This document shows, in pieces, positions 34,700-47,810 of a stretch of 64,000 bases of DNA. The notes under the pieces were generated by a model. That model was not told the origin of the DNA. It saw nothing but the letters and a program-made list of their open reading frames with translations, and did not search any database. The stretch's first letter is position 1. Each line of letters starts with the position of its first letter. The stretch is from Cephalotus follicularis (Eukaryota; Streptophyta; Magnoliopsida; Oxalidales; Cephalotaceae): contig BDDD01005251.1 in the NCBI GenBank assembly GCA_001972305.1, positions 11,336 to 75,335 on the forward strand, in the 5' to 3' direction. Both the position numbers and the translations under genes were made by a program.

Positions 34700-36532
34700 T
34701 GTCACGCCCCTAACCCCAAAAAAGACCCCAAGGCTCAACACGTGGAAGGTATGTCCATACGATCCATCACATACGTAGCATTATACTCCAAAATACGATA
34801 CAAAATTAAAATTTTAATATACGACATGCAAGCGGAAGAAAATCATTCAATAAATGAACTCAACCATAACAGTAACATCAACACATATATCTTAAGTGCT
34901 GCCACAAACAGGCAAGTCAATAGCTGAAATACAAAATGTCTCTTATACATCAAGTCTTTTATACAATGTAGGTCAATACCACAATTCTTATACATGCCCA
35001 CTCTCACATAAGGTAGGTAACAACAATCTGAGCCACTGACCAAGATCTGCCTAGGAAGTCCGATCCATCTCTATCTACCTTACGTCGATGCATCACCTAC
35101 AAATGACCCATTACGAGAATGGGTCAGGAACCCATGGCTGTGTAGGCTATACTATATGCAATGAATTGCAGTAGTTTTACAGATATATATATGCATGAAA
35201 TGTGATCTGCATGAATGCCAATTGTGGACAGCGTCGGTATACCAACCGTCCCTAAGCGGAGGTATACTTGGCTAGTCCTAAATCATATCAAAGGCCATAG
35301 GCCTGCAGACACTCCATAAAACAATCCATAACCATCCATGGGGACAATCAATCCATAGGGTCAAGTACTTCTCTGCCACTCCGGCCCGAGATAGTACCCC
35401 CGCTGTTTATACACCCTTTGTGCCATACCCGTATGGAGCATAAGATAACACCGGCCACATAATCCATACCATACCATAATACTAGTCTCGAAGGTACTAG
35501 TCCATAATAGTGATCTATGTGATCTATTTCATAACCATACCATATCCATGCCAAACCATATCCATCCACAATGCGGTGATCCCCGTAAGTTTACCCAAAA
35601 AGGGAGGATTACCATATCCATAATATGTGGCCTACACCTATAATGCTTCATGACAGAGATGAAGATTATGAATGGTTTATGCTGTTAAGTCACAACCATA
35701 ATCGACCATCAATCATAGTCGTACAATACCCGTATCCCATAACCATATTTCCATTTAAAGGATAGGGAGCAAACCATAAAGGATCACATAGGATCCATCC
35801 GTCAAAACCATATTTCAATAACCATTTCCTTGGTCCCTATCGGAGTTGTAAAACAATGGAGATGAAGTCCAACTATGATATCCGCGTCCAGATGTCCCAA
35901 TTGAGCTATCCTAACCATTTATTGAAAACCATTTTAATAAAACTCTTTTGTTGAAACATTTCTTTAAAGATTCACTTTGAAAGTTGATTTGAAGATTAGA
36001 AGAGTTAAAAGTGAATTCTCATAGGCTACAAGGCCTTAGGGAGGCTTCCTATGGAATCCATTTGTAGAGAAAACCATTTGGGGTTGAAAACAGTTTGATT
36101 TGGTTGAAACAGGGAGCTAAGTGTCGACTGCTTCTTCCAAAAAGTCAACAGCTAGCGTCCAAGTGTCGCTGGTTTCGTGCTAGGCGTTGACTATTAAGGC
36201 GTTGTGCCTTAAGCGTCGACGCGTGTGCTAAGCGTCAACCATTAGGCAACACATTAAACGTCGAAGCTTTAATCAAAAGCGTCGACAGTTTGGTCCTTAA
36301 GCGTCGATTGTCTACATGGAAGAGTCGACGGTTTACGCGATCAAACGTCGAAGCTTTAATCGAAAGAGTCGACGGTTTACGCGTCGACAGTTTGACAGCA
36401 GCAGGCAGTTCGTCAAACAGTTTGTAAAATCCATTTTGAAACCATTTAAATCTGTTTAAAATTTGATCCAAAGGTAGCTATAAGCCTCTAAGGTTGATAG
36501 TAACATAAAAATAACTTTAACCCTTCAGACCT
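34700..36532 (-). repeat. 5' LTR of G1, larger piece
   Basis: Starts (plus reading) TGTCACGCCCC directly after the primer site. It holds the G1 motif cluster at 36125-36415 (AAGCGTCGACGCGTG, AAAGAGTCGACGGTTTAC and others) and ends at the G2 insertion. It continues at 47237-47810. Confidence 0.8.
36125..36415. repeat. GTCGAC motif array in the G1 5' LTR
   Basis: About ten imperfect copies, alternating AAGCGTCGACGNGT, AACGTCGAAGCTTTAAT and AGTCGACGGTTTACGCG. The last two are repeated as a block (about 36256 and 36343). In minus sense the array is downstream of the LTR TATA box. Confidence 0.85.
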
Positions 36533-39184
36533 TGTAACGCCCCGCGCCCGCAGGGCGGACACGTGGCATTACTCTCAATCCAATACACAATACAATGGTC
36601 GGGACTAGCAATATAAAAATGCTGAAAAACTTAAAACTTTGCAATGTATCTCATTTGCGGAAGTTGCAATATCAATAATCCATCCATACGATGCAATACA
36701 ATAAAGATCCTTTACAACACTAGTCTTTTACAATACCAATCCTTTATAATACGCTTATCAATCCTTCAATACAGTATTATAATACCATACATTCCAAACT
36801 TTTCACTACAATCTCATAACCAGTTTCCACGGTACCCAAGCAGTCATGCGATCAAACGAGTCTTTAATCCTTTCGTCCGCTACTACCTGCTGCCCTACCT
36901 ATGCCGTACACAAAGGTACAACACAGCCCCACCCCGAAGGATGGGGTTAGCTACACTGGCTAAGCAGAAACCTCATGCAGCATGTATGCATGTACAATGT
37001 GTAATATCGGTGACAATCTATACAATATCAATGTGCGGTGTACAATATTAATGCATGACATGGCAAATGCATATGTACAGTTGGTGATCAGACTACCCGT
37101 ATGACAATGGCCTATAACAGAGCATACAGATAGGATCTATAACAATCAATCAATGGTAGACACTCGGTGGTGGTGTATCAAACACCCAATCAATCAATCA
37201 ATCAACATCCTATAGAGCATGCGACCTCGGGTCAATAAAATGTCAATCAATAGCAATGATCAATCCCACGGAAGGTAGTCAATCGAAAAAGGTGGGAGAT
37301 CTATCTACTATTCTCAGACTGATCAGGTCTGGAACTCGGAGATCTTCCAGCCTACGGCTGGGTCAATACAATCTCGATGAGCTACAGCCTCAAGGAGCTA
37401 CTGAAACCGTTAGGGAGCTACAGCCTCAAGGGAGCATCAATCGACAATCAATCAATAGGCTCAACCGTTAGGGAGCAATAATCAATACCGCTCGTCAGCA
37501 GGTCAATACAATACAATAAATGAAACGATCGACAAAATAGGTGGACAGAGTCAACAACCTAACATGCCGACACGAATCATCAGGTCACTCTATAGGATTC
37601 ATACAATATAATCAATCATGTCAGTACAATATCATTACAATGTAAATAAACAAAGTCAATGAGTGGTGGTGTCTAATGGAGAAATGGGAAAGTGCGTTCA
37701 TTTTATCGACTTAGACTCGTAGCAACACTTATGACTCAAAAAATCGATCACTGTATCAATACAACGTCGAAGCAAAGCCAATAACTGGTGGTGTCTAATG
37801 GAGAAATGGGAACGTGCGTCCATTTTACTGACCTAGACTCACAACAACACTTATGACGCAACAATCAATCAATCAGTCAGTCAATCAATCAATAAGTAAC
37901 CACTAGGCGGTGACAATCGAATCGACGGAATAGGAATGAACATCTATTTGGTCAATGAAAGTCACTGGGTCGTCACCTTATAGCTCAAGCTGTCACTCTA
38001 TCAATTTATCAATTCGATCTTTAAAAAAAACCATTGAAAACTGTGTTTTAAAGGCTTGAATACCTCAAGTGAGGCTCCGGTCAAGCGGCAATGTGAAAAG
38101 GGTTGAAAAATAACCTTTAACAGTTAAAAACTCCACTCAGCCCGAAAGGCGTCGATGTCCTTGGCCAAAGACATCGATGCGTATCAAGGCATACCTTTAA
38201 AAACGGTAGAAGGACGTCGATGTCTTTGAAAGACATCGATGTCCTTCTCAATTTGGCAGAAGACGTCGATGTCCTTGGACAAAGACGTCGACGAATTTCA
38301 ATAAAAATGGCCTTGGAATACGCATCGATGCCTTCTCTGGGGAATGGCATCTGAAGAAAAAGACGTCGATGTCTTTGAAATACATCGATGTCTTTGCTGC
38401 GAAATCAAGGAGGCTGCATCCTAAAGCGAAAGACATCGATGTCCATGGGCAAGGGGATTGATGTCTTTGCTGGGAATGGCCGATTTTTTTGTAGAAAACC
38501 AGCAATTTTCAAGCCAAAATCCAATCAAAACCCATTCTTTAAGAAATCAAGGGTTAAAAATGAATCTTTAAGGTTAGTAAAACTAGTTACAACCTTCAAT
38601 TTAACATTTCAATCTTTGTATTAACAATTAGGTCAAGGATTTGCTAAAAACCCTAAAAACCCCAATTCATTCAATACACTCAATTCAATCATTCAATACA
38701 ATCAATTCAATTCAATCACTCAATACAAGCAGTAGGCAATTCGGTAAGAAGTCCTACCTATCACTGAAGCTTCAAAAGTTGAGCTTCCAATCAATCGATC
38801 GGTAGAAATTGCCCAATAATCAACTGCTTTCTTGTTCAATCGGCAACCCACAACTTGCAATCGGTATCCTTGTTGAAGGAGATGCAATCCGGCTGCTAGG
38901 GAGATGGAGGGAGGCTACCGGCATGAGAGAGAGAGGGAGAAAGATAGAGAGAGAAGGAGAAGAATGAAAGAATGAGAGGATGAGAGTGAGAAATTGACTT
39001 ATATAGTCAATTCAATCAACTCCCCGAAACCCAGCCCAGAATCCCGACTATACATGCATAAAACCAATACAATCACAATAGGTATAGGAATACCTCAATT
39101 CAAAATAGTTCAATACGATTCAGTACAGTACAATACGGTACAATGTATGCATAAACAGTACAAAAGGGAATTCGAGTCGTCACA
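36533..39184 (-). repeat. 3' LTR of G2
   Basis: 2,652 bp. Minus-sense start TGTGACGACTCGAATTC follows purine tract AAGGAGGGGAGAA. TATA-like TTATATAG lies at 38998-39006 and a GA-rich leader at 38920-38990. The palindrome array is at 38140-38470 and AATC-type short tandem repeats occur around 37185-37205 and 37860-37900. Confidence 0.9.
38140..38470. repeat. GTCGATGTC / ATCGATGTC motif array in the G2 3' LTR
   Basis: Units such as AAGGACGTCGATGTCTTTGA followed by AAGACATCGATGTCCTT occur about ten times. Most are partly palindromic around TCGA. The matching array in the other LTR is at 46180-46520. Confidence 0.88.
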
Positions 39185-40090
39185 TTCTCCCCTCCTTAAA
39201 AGAATCTGGTCCCCAGATTCATCGGTCAATCGATCAATCAATCAAATAGGAAAGGATATGTCTCTCTCATATCGTCCTCGCGCTCCCAGGTGCGCTCCAC
39301 TGATCCATGATACTGCCATAGAACACTGACCAAAGGAATGGTCTTGTTCCTCAAAACTCTGATATGTCGGTCAACAATTTGTATAGGAGTCTCGATAAAC
39401 GATAAGTCAGGTTCTAGCTGAATCTGACCATACTCAATGATGTGTGAAGGATCTCGAACATATCTTCTCAACTGAGAAACATGGAACACATCATGCACTC
39501 TCGACAATGCTGGAGGCAAGGCAAGCCTGTAAGCAAGTCGGCCAATCCGATCCAATACCTCGAAAGGTCCAATAAAACGAGTAGAAAGCTTCCCTCTCTT
39601 CCCTAATCTCACGACTCCTTTAGTGGGCGACACTTTGGGGAAAACATGGTCACCAACACTAAACTCCAAACCTCTGCGATGAACATCATCATAGATTTTC
39701 TGTCTACTCTGAGTAACAATCAATAGGTCTTTAATCAATTTCACTTTCTCTGCGATAATCTGTACAATCTCTGGCTCCAAAATACTCTTTTCACCAACCT
39801 GATCCCAACAACTGGCGATCGGCACTTCCCACCATATAGGGCTTCATAAGGAGCCATATGTATGCTCCCGTGATAACTATTGTTATACGAGAACTCAATC
39901 AAATGTAAGTAGTCATCCCAACTACCTCCAAAGTCGAGAACGCATGCTCGGAGCATGTCCTCCAATGTCTGAATGGTCCTTTCGGACAAACCATCTATTT
40001 GGGGATGAAAAACAGTGCTGAAACTCAATTCTGTACTCATAGCTACCTGTAACTTCCTCCAAAACCCGGAAGTGAAGCGAGAGTCTCGAT
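39185..40090 (-). pseudogene. G2 integrase and chromodomain-like tail (broken)
   Basis: Minus strand: [11 protein letters not shown]-like and [20 protein letters not shown] integrase core blocks (about 39950-40090), the GPFEVLDRIG...SRVHDVFHVSQLRRY block, and a tail ETPIQIVDRHIRVLRNKTIP...VERTWE. The last is the Tekay/Del type chromodomain-like end. Confidence 0.85.
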
Positions 40091-41381
40091 CAAAACATTT
40101 CTCTTCATTTGAGTAGTTAACTCAAATGCATTCATAAAACATTTTCTAAAACTGGTTTCTCATGTAGAAACCTTCATTTCATTTCATTTCACAATCATAA
40201 AACATTTCTCATCACTTTGAGTAATTAACTCAAAAACCTTTATAAAACAGTTTTGCATCACTTTACTAAAATAGATATTTCATATAGAAATAATGACTTT
40301 CATAGAAAACTTAAAACATAGAAATTAAAGTAGACATCTCAATGAATCTACAGAGATAAAAATCATAAAATTCCATTGAGAAACGATGCTGCAATGAATT
40401 TTTAAAGTTGCAGTTTCCTTTTGAAAACAGGACCTGAGCAGTAGAAGAAAACATAGTTTTTCATCAAGAATTTGACAGAATATCAAGATGTATAAAACAT
40501 AAAAGTTAAAGTAGACATCTTTAGGTTTTCAAAACATTAAACCATTCGAAATTTCATCAAGAACTCAGCAAAATATGAATTAAAGTATCTGCTGTATAAT
40601 TTTGAATCAAAACAGAGGAAAACTTTGATGAAATGGGTATAGAATCTCCTTACCTCACTTGATCTCCTTCTATTCTTCTCTCCCACGAATTCTCCTCTCC
40701 TAGCTTAGCAGAAACCAACCTTTTGTTCAGCTAAGAAGGCACACATATATAAAGGGGAAGAGAAACTTGGAGGCTAAGCTTGGATGGTGTCATCCATGAC
40801 CTCACCCATGTGAGCTTGCCTCCATGTGACTAAATTAAAACAATTCAGCTGATGCCACCTGCCCTATCTTAGCAAAATATCATAATTCATCCATTCCTTG
40901 CTTGACACGTGCCCTACAATCCATTTAAATCCTCCAAAGTGGGATAAAAAGCTAGGATTATGCACCTGACACAGGGCAAAGTGTCGACTCTTTACCTTTA
41001 ACCGTCGACGGTCACAGCCTTTACCTGAGTTTTTCACCTCTATCCCGACTAAAGCGCTGACGATTTCTTACAAAGCGTCGACGCTTTAAGTCTTCGTCCA
41101 AGTCAACTGACAGATCTAACTTCAACGCGTCGACGTTTAAATTTGGACATCGACCTTCACCCAAAGCATCGACTCTTTCAATAAAACCGTCGACGCTTTA
41201 GACAGTTTTGTCAACTTTTAGCCTTTTAGGTCGAAGCTTTCAACATGACATTCATCCAAAACAAATAGCCAAATAAAATTTTCTTTACTGGAAATTTGGG
41301 TCCCTTGAAATATTTGTCAACTATACAATAGCAATCATCTTTCCATAATTAATATCTTTACTGGAAATTCGGGTCATTACA
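40091..41381 (-). mobile_element. LTR-like insert between the RT and IN parts of G2
   Basis: Non-coding. The right end reads on the minus strand TGTAATGACCCGAATTTCC, a typical gypsy LTR start. Going on in minus sense there is a GTCGAC motif array (41240-40975), then a TATA box (TATATATG about 40750), then a pyrimidine-rich leader (about 40630-40690). The left end has no clear TG and no target duplication was found, so it is probably truncated. It stands where the rest of reverse transcriptase and RNase H would be expected. Confidence 0.6.
40975..41240. repeat. GTCGAC motif array in the insert of G2
   Basis: Clear copies include AACCGTCGACGGTC (about 41010), AAAGCGTCGACGCTTT (about 41074, a perfect palindrome), ACGCGTCGACGTTT (about 41125), AAAGCATCGACTCTTT (41163) and AACCGTCGACGCTTT (41187). 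In minus sense it lies upstream of the TATA box. Confidence 0.88.
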
Positions 41382-41409
41382 GAGGGTACTTATTCTTCAC
41401 TGTAACTTT

Positions 41410-43190
41410 GTTGAACTATCGGTAGTCAATGCACATACGAAGCGATCCATCTTTCTTCTTGACAAAAAGAACAGGTGCTCCCCAGGGCGAAGCACTACGT
41501 CTTATAAAACCTTTGTCCAGGAGATTCTGTAATTGTATCTTTAACTCTTTCAATTCTATCGGTGCCATTCGGTACGGTGCTCGAAGAATCAGTGCGGTTC
41601 CTGGTATCAAATCAATCACAAACTCTATTTCTCTGTCTGGTGGCAAAGACGTCAAATCCTGAGGAAAACATCTATGACCTCGCAAACCACTGGAATATAT
41701 TCCAGTTCCGGCCGCCATCTGTCTGTATCGAGCACATGTGCCAGAAACCCTTGGCATCCCTGTCGTAACAATCTGTCCGCATGCAAAGCCGAAATCATCG
41801 GAACAAACAATGGCTCTAAGGTGCCAAGAAACCGAAAAGGTGGTCATCCCGGAGGACTGAAAACCACTACTTTCCGATGACAATCCACCTGAGCAAAGCT
41901 AGCAGACAACCAATCCATGCCAAGAATCACATCAAGGCCATCCATCGGTAAAACAATAAGATCGGCTAACAAGCAACGATCATCAATCTCAACAATACAA
42001 TCTCTACACACTCGATCGTGGTCGCTGACTCACCGAGAGGTGTGGATACCTCCATCAAGAAAGGAAGGTACTCAGGCCTCAAACCAACATGGGAGACAAA
42101 ATGCAATGCAATGAATGAATGGGATGAACCCGGATCAATAAGAACCCGTGCTGGAAGCTAAAAGAGTCGAATGGTACCTCCAATCACAACATCGGACCCT
42201 ACTGCAGCACTCGGTTCCATAGCAAACACTCTAGCCTGAACTGTCAGAGCAGAACTCAAAGGCTGCTTCCCCCTGGACTGTGAAGTCTCATGGGAAGAGG
42301 ACGGTACACTGGCTGTAGGTCCCGGTGGAGACGGTGACCGCTGTGTCTGATCAAATCCTCTAGGACGAGAACTCCGAGGACAAACTCTAGCGATGGCCCA
42401 AGAACCATCTACAATTCTCAGAATTATGGTTGGTCTTCTGACAATGCACACAAGGAACCGTAGCACTATGATTACCACTCCCAGAGAGTCTGGAGGGTGT
42501 ACCCTGACTAGGTGCTGAAGATCGGTCTCCTCGACGTGCGTTCCTCGATATGCCTCTCCTCCGAGATTAGGATGGGTTCCCGCTATCCTGATTGCTACCA
42601 TGAGAACCAGGTGAGGGGCTACTATCAGTCTTCTGTGATTTAGCACTGCCACTGTCACTACTACTCTGCCAAGAAGAAGGAGGCCTGGTGCAGGCTATAT
42701 CTCTCATCAATTTAGCCTCAGCTGCAATAGACCGGGAAGAAATATCCTATATGGAGGTCGACCCGAAGGAAGTCAGTCACCTCCTCAAATACAATCTCAA
42801 TCCCTGAAGGAACCTCTTTGCTCTACGCTCTTGGCCTTCCACTAGGTATAGGGCAGATCGGTCTAACTGCATAAATCTCGCCTCATACTCAGCAACTGTC
42901 ATGCTTCCTTGTACCAAGTTAGCAAATTCAATCTCTCTTATGTCTGTCTCTACCTGAGGGTAGTACCTTGCATTGAATTCTCTTTTGAAGGCATCCCAAG
43001 AGAGGACTGTACCATTCCTTGTCCAATCTGTGTTAACCATAGCCCACCAGTGCTCAGCTCCTCCTTGGAGCATATACACTGCCAAAACCAATTTCTGTTC
43101 ATCATCACATCCCATGACCTCAAAGATCTTCTCCAATTGAATTAGCCAAGACTCAGCAAGGGTAGGATCAGGGAGTCCTACAAACGCTGG
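41410..43190 (-). pseudogene. G2 gag, protease and start of reverse transcriptase (broken)
   Basis: Reverse transcriptase start about 41410-41660 ([40 protein letters not shown]). Protease-side sequence about 41700-42150. Gag about 42160-43190 with AVYMLQGGAEHWWAMV, YPQVETDIREIEFANL and a Ser/Arg-rich region. Order and motifs are those of Ty3/gypsy. Confidence 0.8.
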
Positions 43191-43793
43191 AGGCTACAAC
43201 TTTAGAATGCGGCTCAACAACGGGATGATCAGATTCAATCACTTTCAATTCCAATATCAATCTCTTTTCCAATAACCAATGGCATGAATAAGCAAGAACA
43301 TATATCATGCAAATCCATTCAATCAATCTCAATCAACGCATTAATATACTTAGCTAGCAGGCCGACCAATGTCTCTGATACCATTCTGTAATGCCCCGCG
43401 CCCGCAGGGTGGACACGTGGCATTACTCTCAATCCAATACACAATACAATGGTCGGGACTAGCAATATAAAAATACGGAAAAACTTAAAACTTTGCAATG
43501 TATCTCATTTGCAAAAGTTACAATATCAATAATCCTTCCATACGATGTAATACAATACAGATCCTTTACAATACTAGTCTTTTACAATACCAATCCTTTA
43601 TAATACCCTTATCAATCCTTCAATACAGTATTACAATACAATACATTCCAAACTTTTCACTACAATCTCATAACCATTTTCTGCGGTACCCAAGCAGTCA
43701 TGCGATCAAACGAGTCTTCAATCCTTCCGTCCGCTGCTACCTACTGCCCTACCTATGCCGCACACAAAGGTACAACACAGCCCCACCCCGAAG
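42574..43793 (-). repeat. 1,220-bp tandem duplication, copy 1
   Basis: Covers the N-terminal part of G2 gag, the leader, the primer site and the first 407 bp of the 5' LTR (plus reading). It is repeated immediately at 43794-45013. In every stretch compared (including about 360 coding bases and about 300 LTR bases) the copies are identical. Confidence 0.92.
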
Positions 43794-45013
43794 GGGTTCC
43801 CGCTATCCTGATTGCTACCATGAGAACCAGGTGAGGGGCTACTATCAGTCTTCTGTGATTTAGCACTGCCACTGTCACTACTACTCTGCCAAGAAGAAGG
43901 AGGCCTGGTGCAGGCTATATCTCTCATCAATTTAGCCTCAGCTGCAATAGACCGGGAAGAAATATCCTATATGGAGGTCGACCCGAAGGAAGTCAGTCAC
44001 CTCCTCAAATACAATCTCAATCCCTGAAGGAACCTCTTTGCTCTACGCTCTTGGCCTTCCACTAGGTATAGGGCAGATCGGTCTAACTGCATAAATCTCG
44101 CCTCATACTCAGCAACTGTCATGCTTCCTTGTACCAAGTTAGCAAATTCAATCTCTCTTATGTCTGTCTCTACCTGAGGGTAGTACCTTGCATTGAATTC
44201 TCTTTTGAAGGCATCCCAAGAGAGGACTGTACCATTCCTTGTCCAATCTGTGTTAACCATAGCCCACCAGTGCTCAGCTCCTCCTTGGAGCATATACACT
44301 GCCAAAACCAATTTCTGTTCATCATCACATCCCATGACCTCAAAGATCTTCTCCAATTGAATTAGCCAAGACTCAGCAAGGGTAGGATCAGGGAGTCCTA
44401 CAAACGCTGGAGGCTACAACTTTAGAATGCGGCTCAACAACGGGATGATCAGATTCAATCACTTTCAATTCCAATATCAATCTCTTTTCCAATAACCAAT
44501 GGCATGAATAAGCAAGAACATATATCATGCAAATCCATTCAATCAATCTCAATCAACGCATTAATATACTTAGCTAGCAGGCCGACCAATGTCTCTGATA
44601 CCATTCTGTAATGCCCCGCGCCCGCAGGGTGGACACGTGGCATTACTCTCAATCCAATACACAATACAATGGTCGGGACTAGCAATATAAAAATACGGAA
44701 AAACTTAAAACTTTGCAATGTATCTCATTTGCAAAAGTTACAATATCAATAATCCTTCCATACGATGTAATACAATACAGATCCTTTACAATACTAGTCT
44801 TTTACAATACCAATCCTTTATAATACCCTTATCAATCCTTCAATACAGTATTACAATACAATACATTCCAAACTTTTCACTACAATCTCATAACCATTTT
44901 CTGCGGTACCCAAGCAGTCATGCGATCAAACGAGTCTTCAATCCTTCCGTCCGCTGCTACCTACTGCCCTACCTATGCCGCACACAAAGGTACAACACAG
45001 CCCCACCCCGAAG
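43794..45013 (-). repeat. 1,220-bp tandem duplication, copy 2
   Basis: Offset from copy 1 is exactly 1,220 bp. The junction at 43791-43797 (AAGGGGT) has only 1 to a few bases of microhomology between ...GAAGGATGGGG (right end) and ...AGGATGGGTTCC (left end). A second primer site and LTR start (44607) result. Confidence 0.92.
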
Positions 45014-47231
45014 GATGGGGTAAGCTACACTGGCTAAGCAGAAACCTCATGCAGCATGTATGCATGTACAATGTGTAATATCGATGACAATCTATACAAT
45101 ATCAATGCATGACATGGAAAATGCATATGTACAGTTGGTGATCAGACTACCCGTATAACAATGGCCCATAACAGAGCATACGGATAGGATCTATAACAAT
45201 CAATCAATGGCAGACACTCGGTGGTGGTGTATCAAACACCCAATCAAACAATCAATCAATATCCTATAGAGCATGCGACCTCGGGTCAGTACAATGTCAA
45301 TCAATAGAAATGATCAATCCCACGGAAGGTAGTCCTTAAAAAAAGGTGGGAGATCTATCTACTGTTCTCAGACTGATCAGGTCTGGAACTCGTAGATCTT
45401 CCAGCCTACGGTTGGGTCAATACCATCTCGATCAGCTACAGCCTCAGAGAGCTACTGAAACCGTTAGGGAGCTACAGCCTCAAGGGAGCATCAATCGATA
45501 ATAAATCAGTAGGCTCAACCGTTAGGGAGCAATAATCAATACCACTCGTCAGGAGGTCAATACAATACAATAAATGAAACGATCGACAGAATAGGTGGAC
45601 AGAGTCAACAGCCTAACATGCCGACATGAATCATCAGGTCGCTCTATAGGATTCATACAATACAATCAATCATGTCAGTACAATATCATTACAATGTCAA
45701 TAAACGAAGTCAATGAGTGGTGGTATCTAATGGAGAAATGGGAACGTGCGTCCATTTTACCGACTTGGACTCAGAGCAACACTTATGAATCAAGCAATCG
45801 ATCACTGTATCATTACAACGTCGAAGCAAAGCTAATAAGCGGTGGTGTCTAATGGAGAAATGGGAACGTGCGTCCATTTTACCGACCTAGACTCACAACA
45901 ACAATTATGACGCAACAATCAATCAATCAGTAACCACTAGGCAGTGACAATCGAATCGACGGAATAGGAATGAACATCTATTTGGTCAATGAATGTCACT
46001 GGGTCGTCACCTTATGGCTCAAGCTGTCACTCTATCAATTTATCAATTCGATCTTTAAAAAAAAACATTGAAAACTGTGTTTTAAATGCTTGAATACCTC
46101 AAGTGAGGCTCCGGTCAAGCGACAATGTGAAAAGGGTTGAAAAACCAGCCTTAACAGTTAAAAACTCCACTCGGCCCGAAAGGCGTCGATGTCCTTGGCC
46201 AAAGACATCGATGCGTATCAGGGCATACCTTTAAAAACGGTAGAAGGACGTCGATGTCTTTGAAATACATCGATGTCCTTCTCAATTTGGCAGAAGACGT
46301 CGATGTCCTTGGACAAAGACATCGACGCATTTCAATAAAAATGGCCTGGGAATGCGCATCGATGTCTTGCGTCGATGCCTTCTCTGGGGAAAGGCATCTC
46401 AAGAAAAAGACGTCGATGTCTTTGAAAGACATTGATGTCTTTGCTGCGAAATCAAGGAGGCTGCATCCCAAAGCGAAAGACATCGATGTCCATGGGCAAG
46501 GGGATCGATGTCTTTGCTGAGAATGGCCGATTTTTCTGCAGAAAACCAGCAATTTTCAAGCCAAAATCCAATCAAAACCCATTCTTTAAGAAATCAAGGG
46601 TTAAAAATCAATCTTTAAGGTTAGGAAAACTAGTTACAACCTTCAATTTAACATTTCAATCTTTCTATTAACAATTAGGTTAAGGATTTGCTAAAAACCC
46701 TAAAAACCCCAATTCATTCAATACACTCAATTCAATCATTCAATATAATCAATTCAATTCAATCACTCAATACAAGTAGTAGGCAATTCGGTAACAAGTC
46801 CTAGCTATCGCTGAAGCTTCAAAAGTTGAGCTTCCAATCAATCGATCGGCAGAAATCGCCCAATAATTAGCTGCTTTCTTGTTCAATCGATAACCCACAA
46901 CTTGCAATCGGTATCCTTGTTGAAGGAGATGCAATCCGGCTGCTAGGGAGATGGAGGGAGGCTGCTAGCAAGAGAGAGAGAGGGAGAAAGATAGAGAGAG
47001 AGGGAGAAGAATGAAAGAATGAGAGGATGAGAGTGAGAAATTGACTTATATAGTCAATTCAACCAACTCTCCGAAACCCAGCCCAGAATCCCGACCATAC
47101 ATGCATAAAACCAATACAATCACAATAGGTATAGGAATACCTCAATTCAATATAGTTCAATATGATTCAGTACAGTACAATACGATACAATGTATGCACA
47201 AATAGTACAAAAGGGATTTCGGGTCATCAGA
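44607..47231 (-). repeat. 5' LTR of G2 (continuous copy)
   Basis: About 2,625 bp aligning end to end with 36533-39184. The first 407 bp are also present at 43387-43793 because of the duplication. The palindrome array is at 46180-46520. Confidence 0.88.
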
Positions 47232-47236
47232 GATCT

Positions 47237-47810
47237 GTACCAATAACCCATAAATCTAGAGTGAAAAATGATTAGGCCTGTAAACCTAAACTCTTAATTC
47301 TCTCTTCGATTCCAATTCCAATCCGTTTTAAACCATAATAAACAACCTAGTCCATTCATCTAGCTTGTATACAGTTATCCATAACCATAAAATCCATTCA
47401 ATATATTTAAAAGCATAGATCCAAAGCATATACGTACAACCTACCTCAAAACTATTGAGAAGGAAGAATAAGCTGCTTGAATCCTCGTTATGTTTCTCCC
47501 TTCAGGTTCGACACTCTACCACGATCCCAAAGACTCATTCCTTGCTTGATTTCTCTCACTTTCTCTCTTTAACTGTGTCTCTCTCTAGAATTGGACGAGA
47601 AATGAAAATGAGAATGAAAAAGCCGAACGCCTATATAAAGAGATAGGCTCTTTTAGGCAAAAATCTCAAAAGCTATGATCAGGTTCGATTGAACCCAAAA
47701 GGGGAAAATACCATATATTAAATACCATCCATATCATCCATCAATACAATATTGTACAATACTATATATAAATACATACAATTCCGTACATCTCGAATCC
47801 GGGGCTTACA
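47237..47810 (-). repeat. 5' LTR of G1, second piece
   Basis: Continues the LTR after G2 (ACCAATAACCCATAAATCTA, matching about 31720-31735 of the 3' LTR) and ends CCGGGGCTTACA. Confidence 0.8.

Larger units (their letters stand above)
36533..47231 (-). mobile_element. Gypsy G2 (Tekay-like), broken, inserted in G1
   Basis: Ends TGTAACGCCCCGCGC (36533) and GGGTCATCAGA (47231), with target duplication GACCT (36528-36532) / GATCT (47232-47236), one mismatch. Minus-strand parts: 3' LTR 36533-39184; purine tract; integrase with chromodomain-like tail about 39238-40090; an LTR-like insert 40091-41381; start of reverse transcriptase with protease-side sequence about 41410-41900; gag about 42160-43190; primer site about 43370-43385; and 5' LTR from 43387 with a tandem duplication, ending 47231. 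LTRs are about 94-95% identical by eye, so younger than S1 and C1, perhaps 2 million years. About eight breaks; reverse transcriptase is incomplete. Confidence 0.88.
31287..47810 (-). mobile_element. Gypsy G1 (Tekay-like), reduced pol, broken; contains G2
   Basis: Ends TGTCACGCC (31287) and GGGGCTTACA (47810), with target duplication CAAAG (31282-31286) / CTAAG (47811-47815), one mismatch. Minus-strand parts: 3' LTR 31287-32312; purine tract just right of it; end of integrase with chromodomain-like tail about 32455-33180 (VSPTKGVMTFGKIGKLAPRYIG, then ETPIQILD...LRNK); gag about 33230-34180 (ERWLMQIEKIFRVLRCSD, HGEAEHWWRM); and 5' LTR 34700-36532 + 47237-47810. Protease, reverse transcriptase and RNase H are not seen. 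The two LTRs differ strongly in length. About five breaks besides the missing parts. G2 is inserted in its 5' LTR. Confidence 0.85.

Noticed and set aside
36125-36415. CRISPR-like repeat array
   Set aside because: The repeats are short, imperfect, irregularly spaced and in both orientations, in a plant LTR; no cas genes.
37185-37905. CAAT/CAATCAAT microsatellites as a functional element
   Set aside because: Ordinary short tandem repeats within the G2 LTR, present in both LTRs at similar places.
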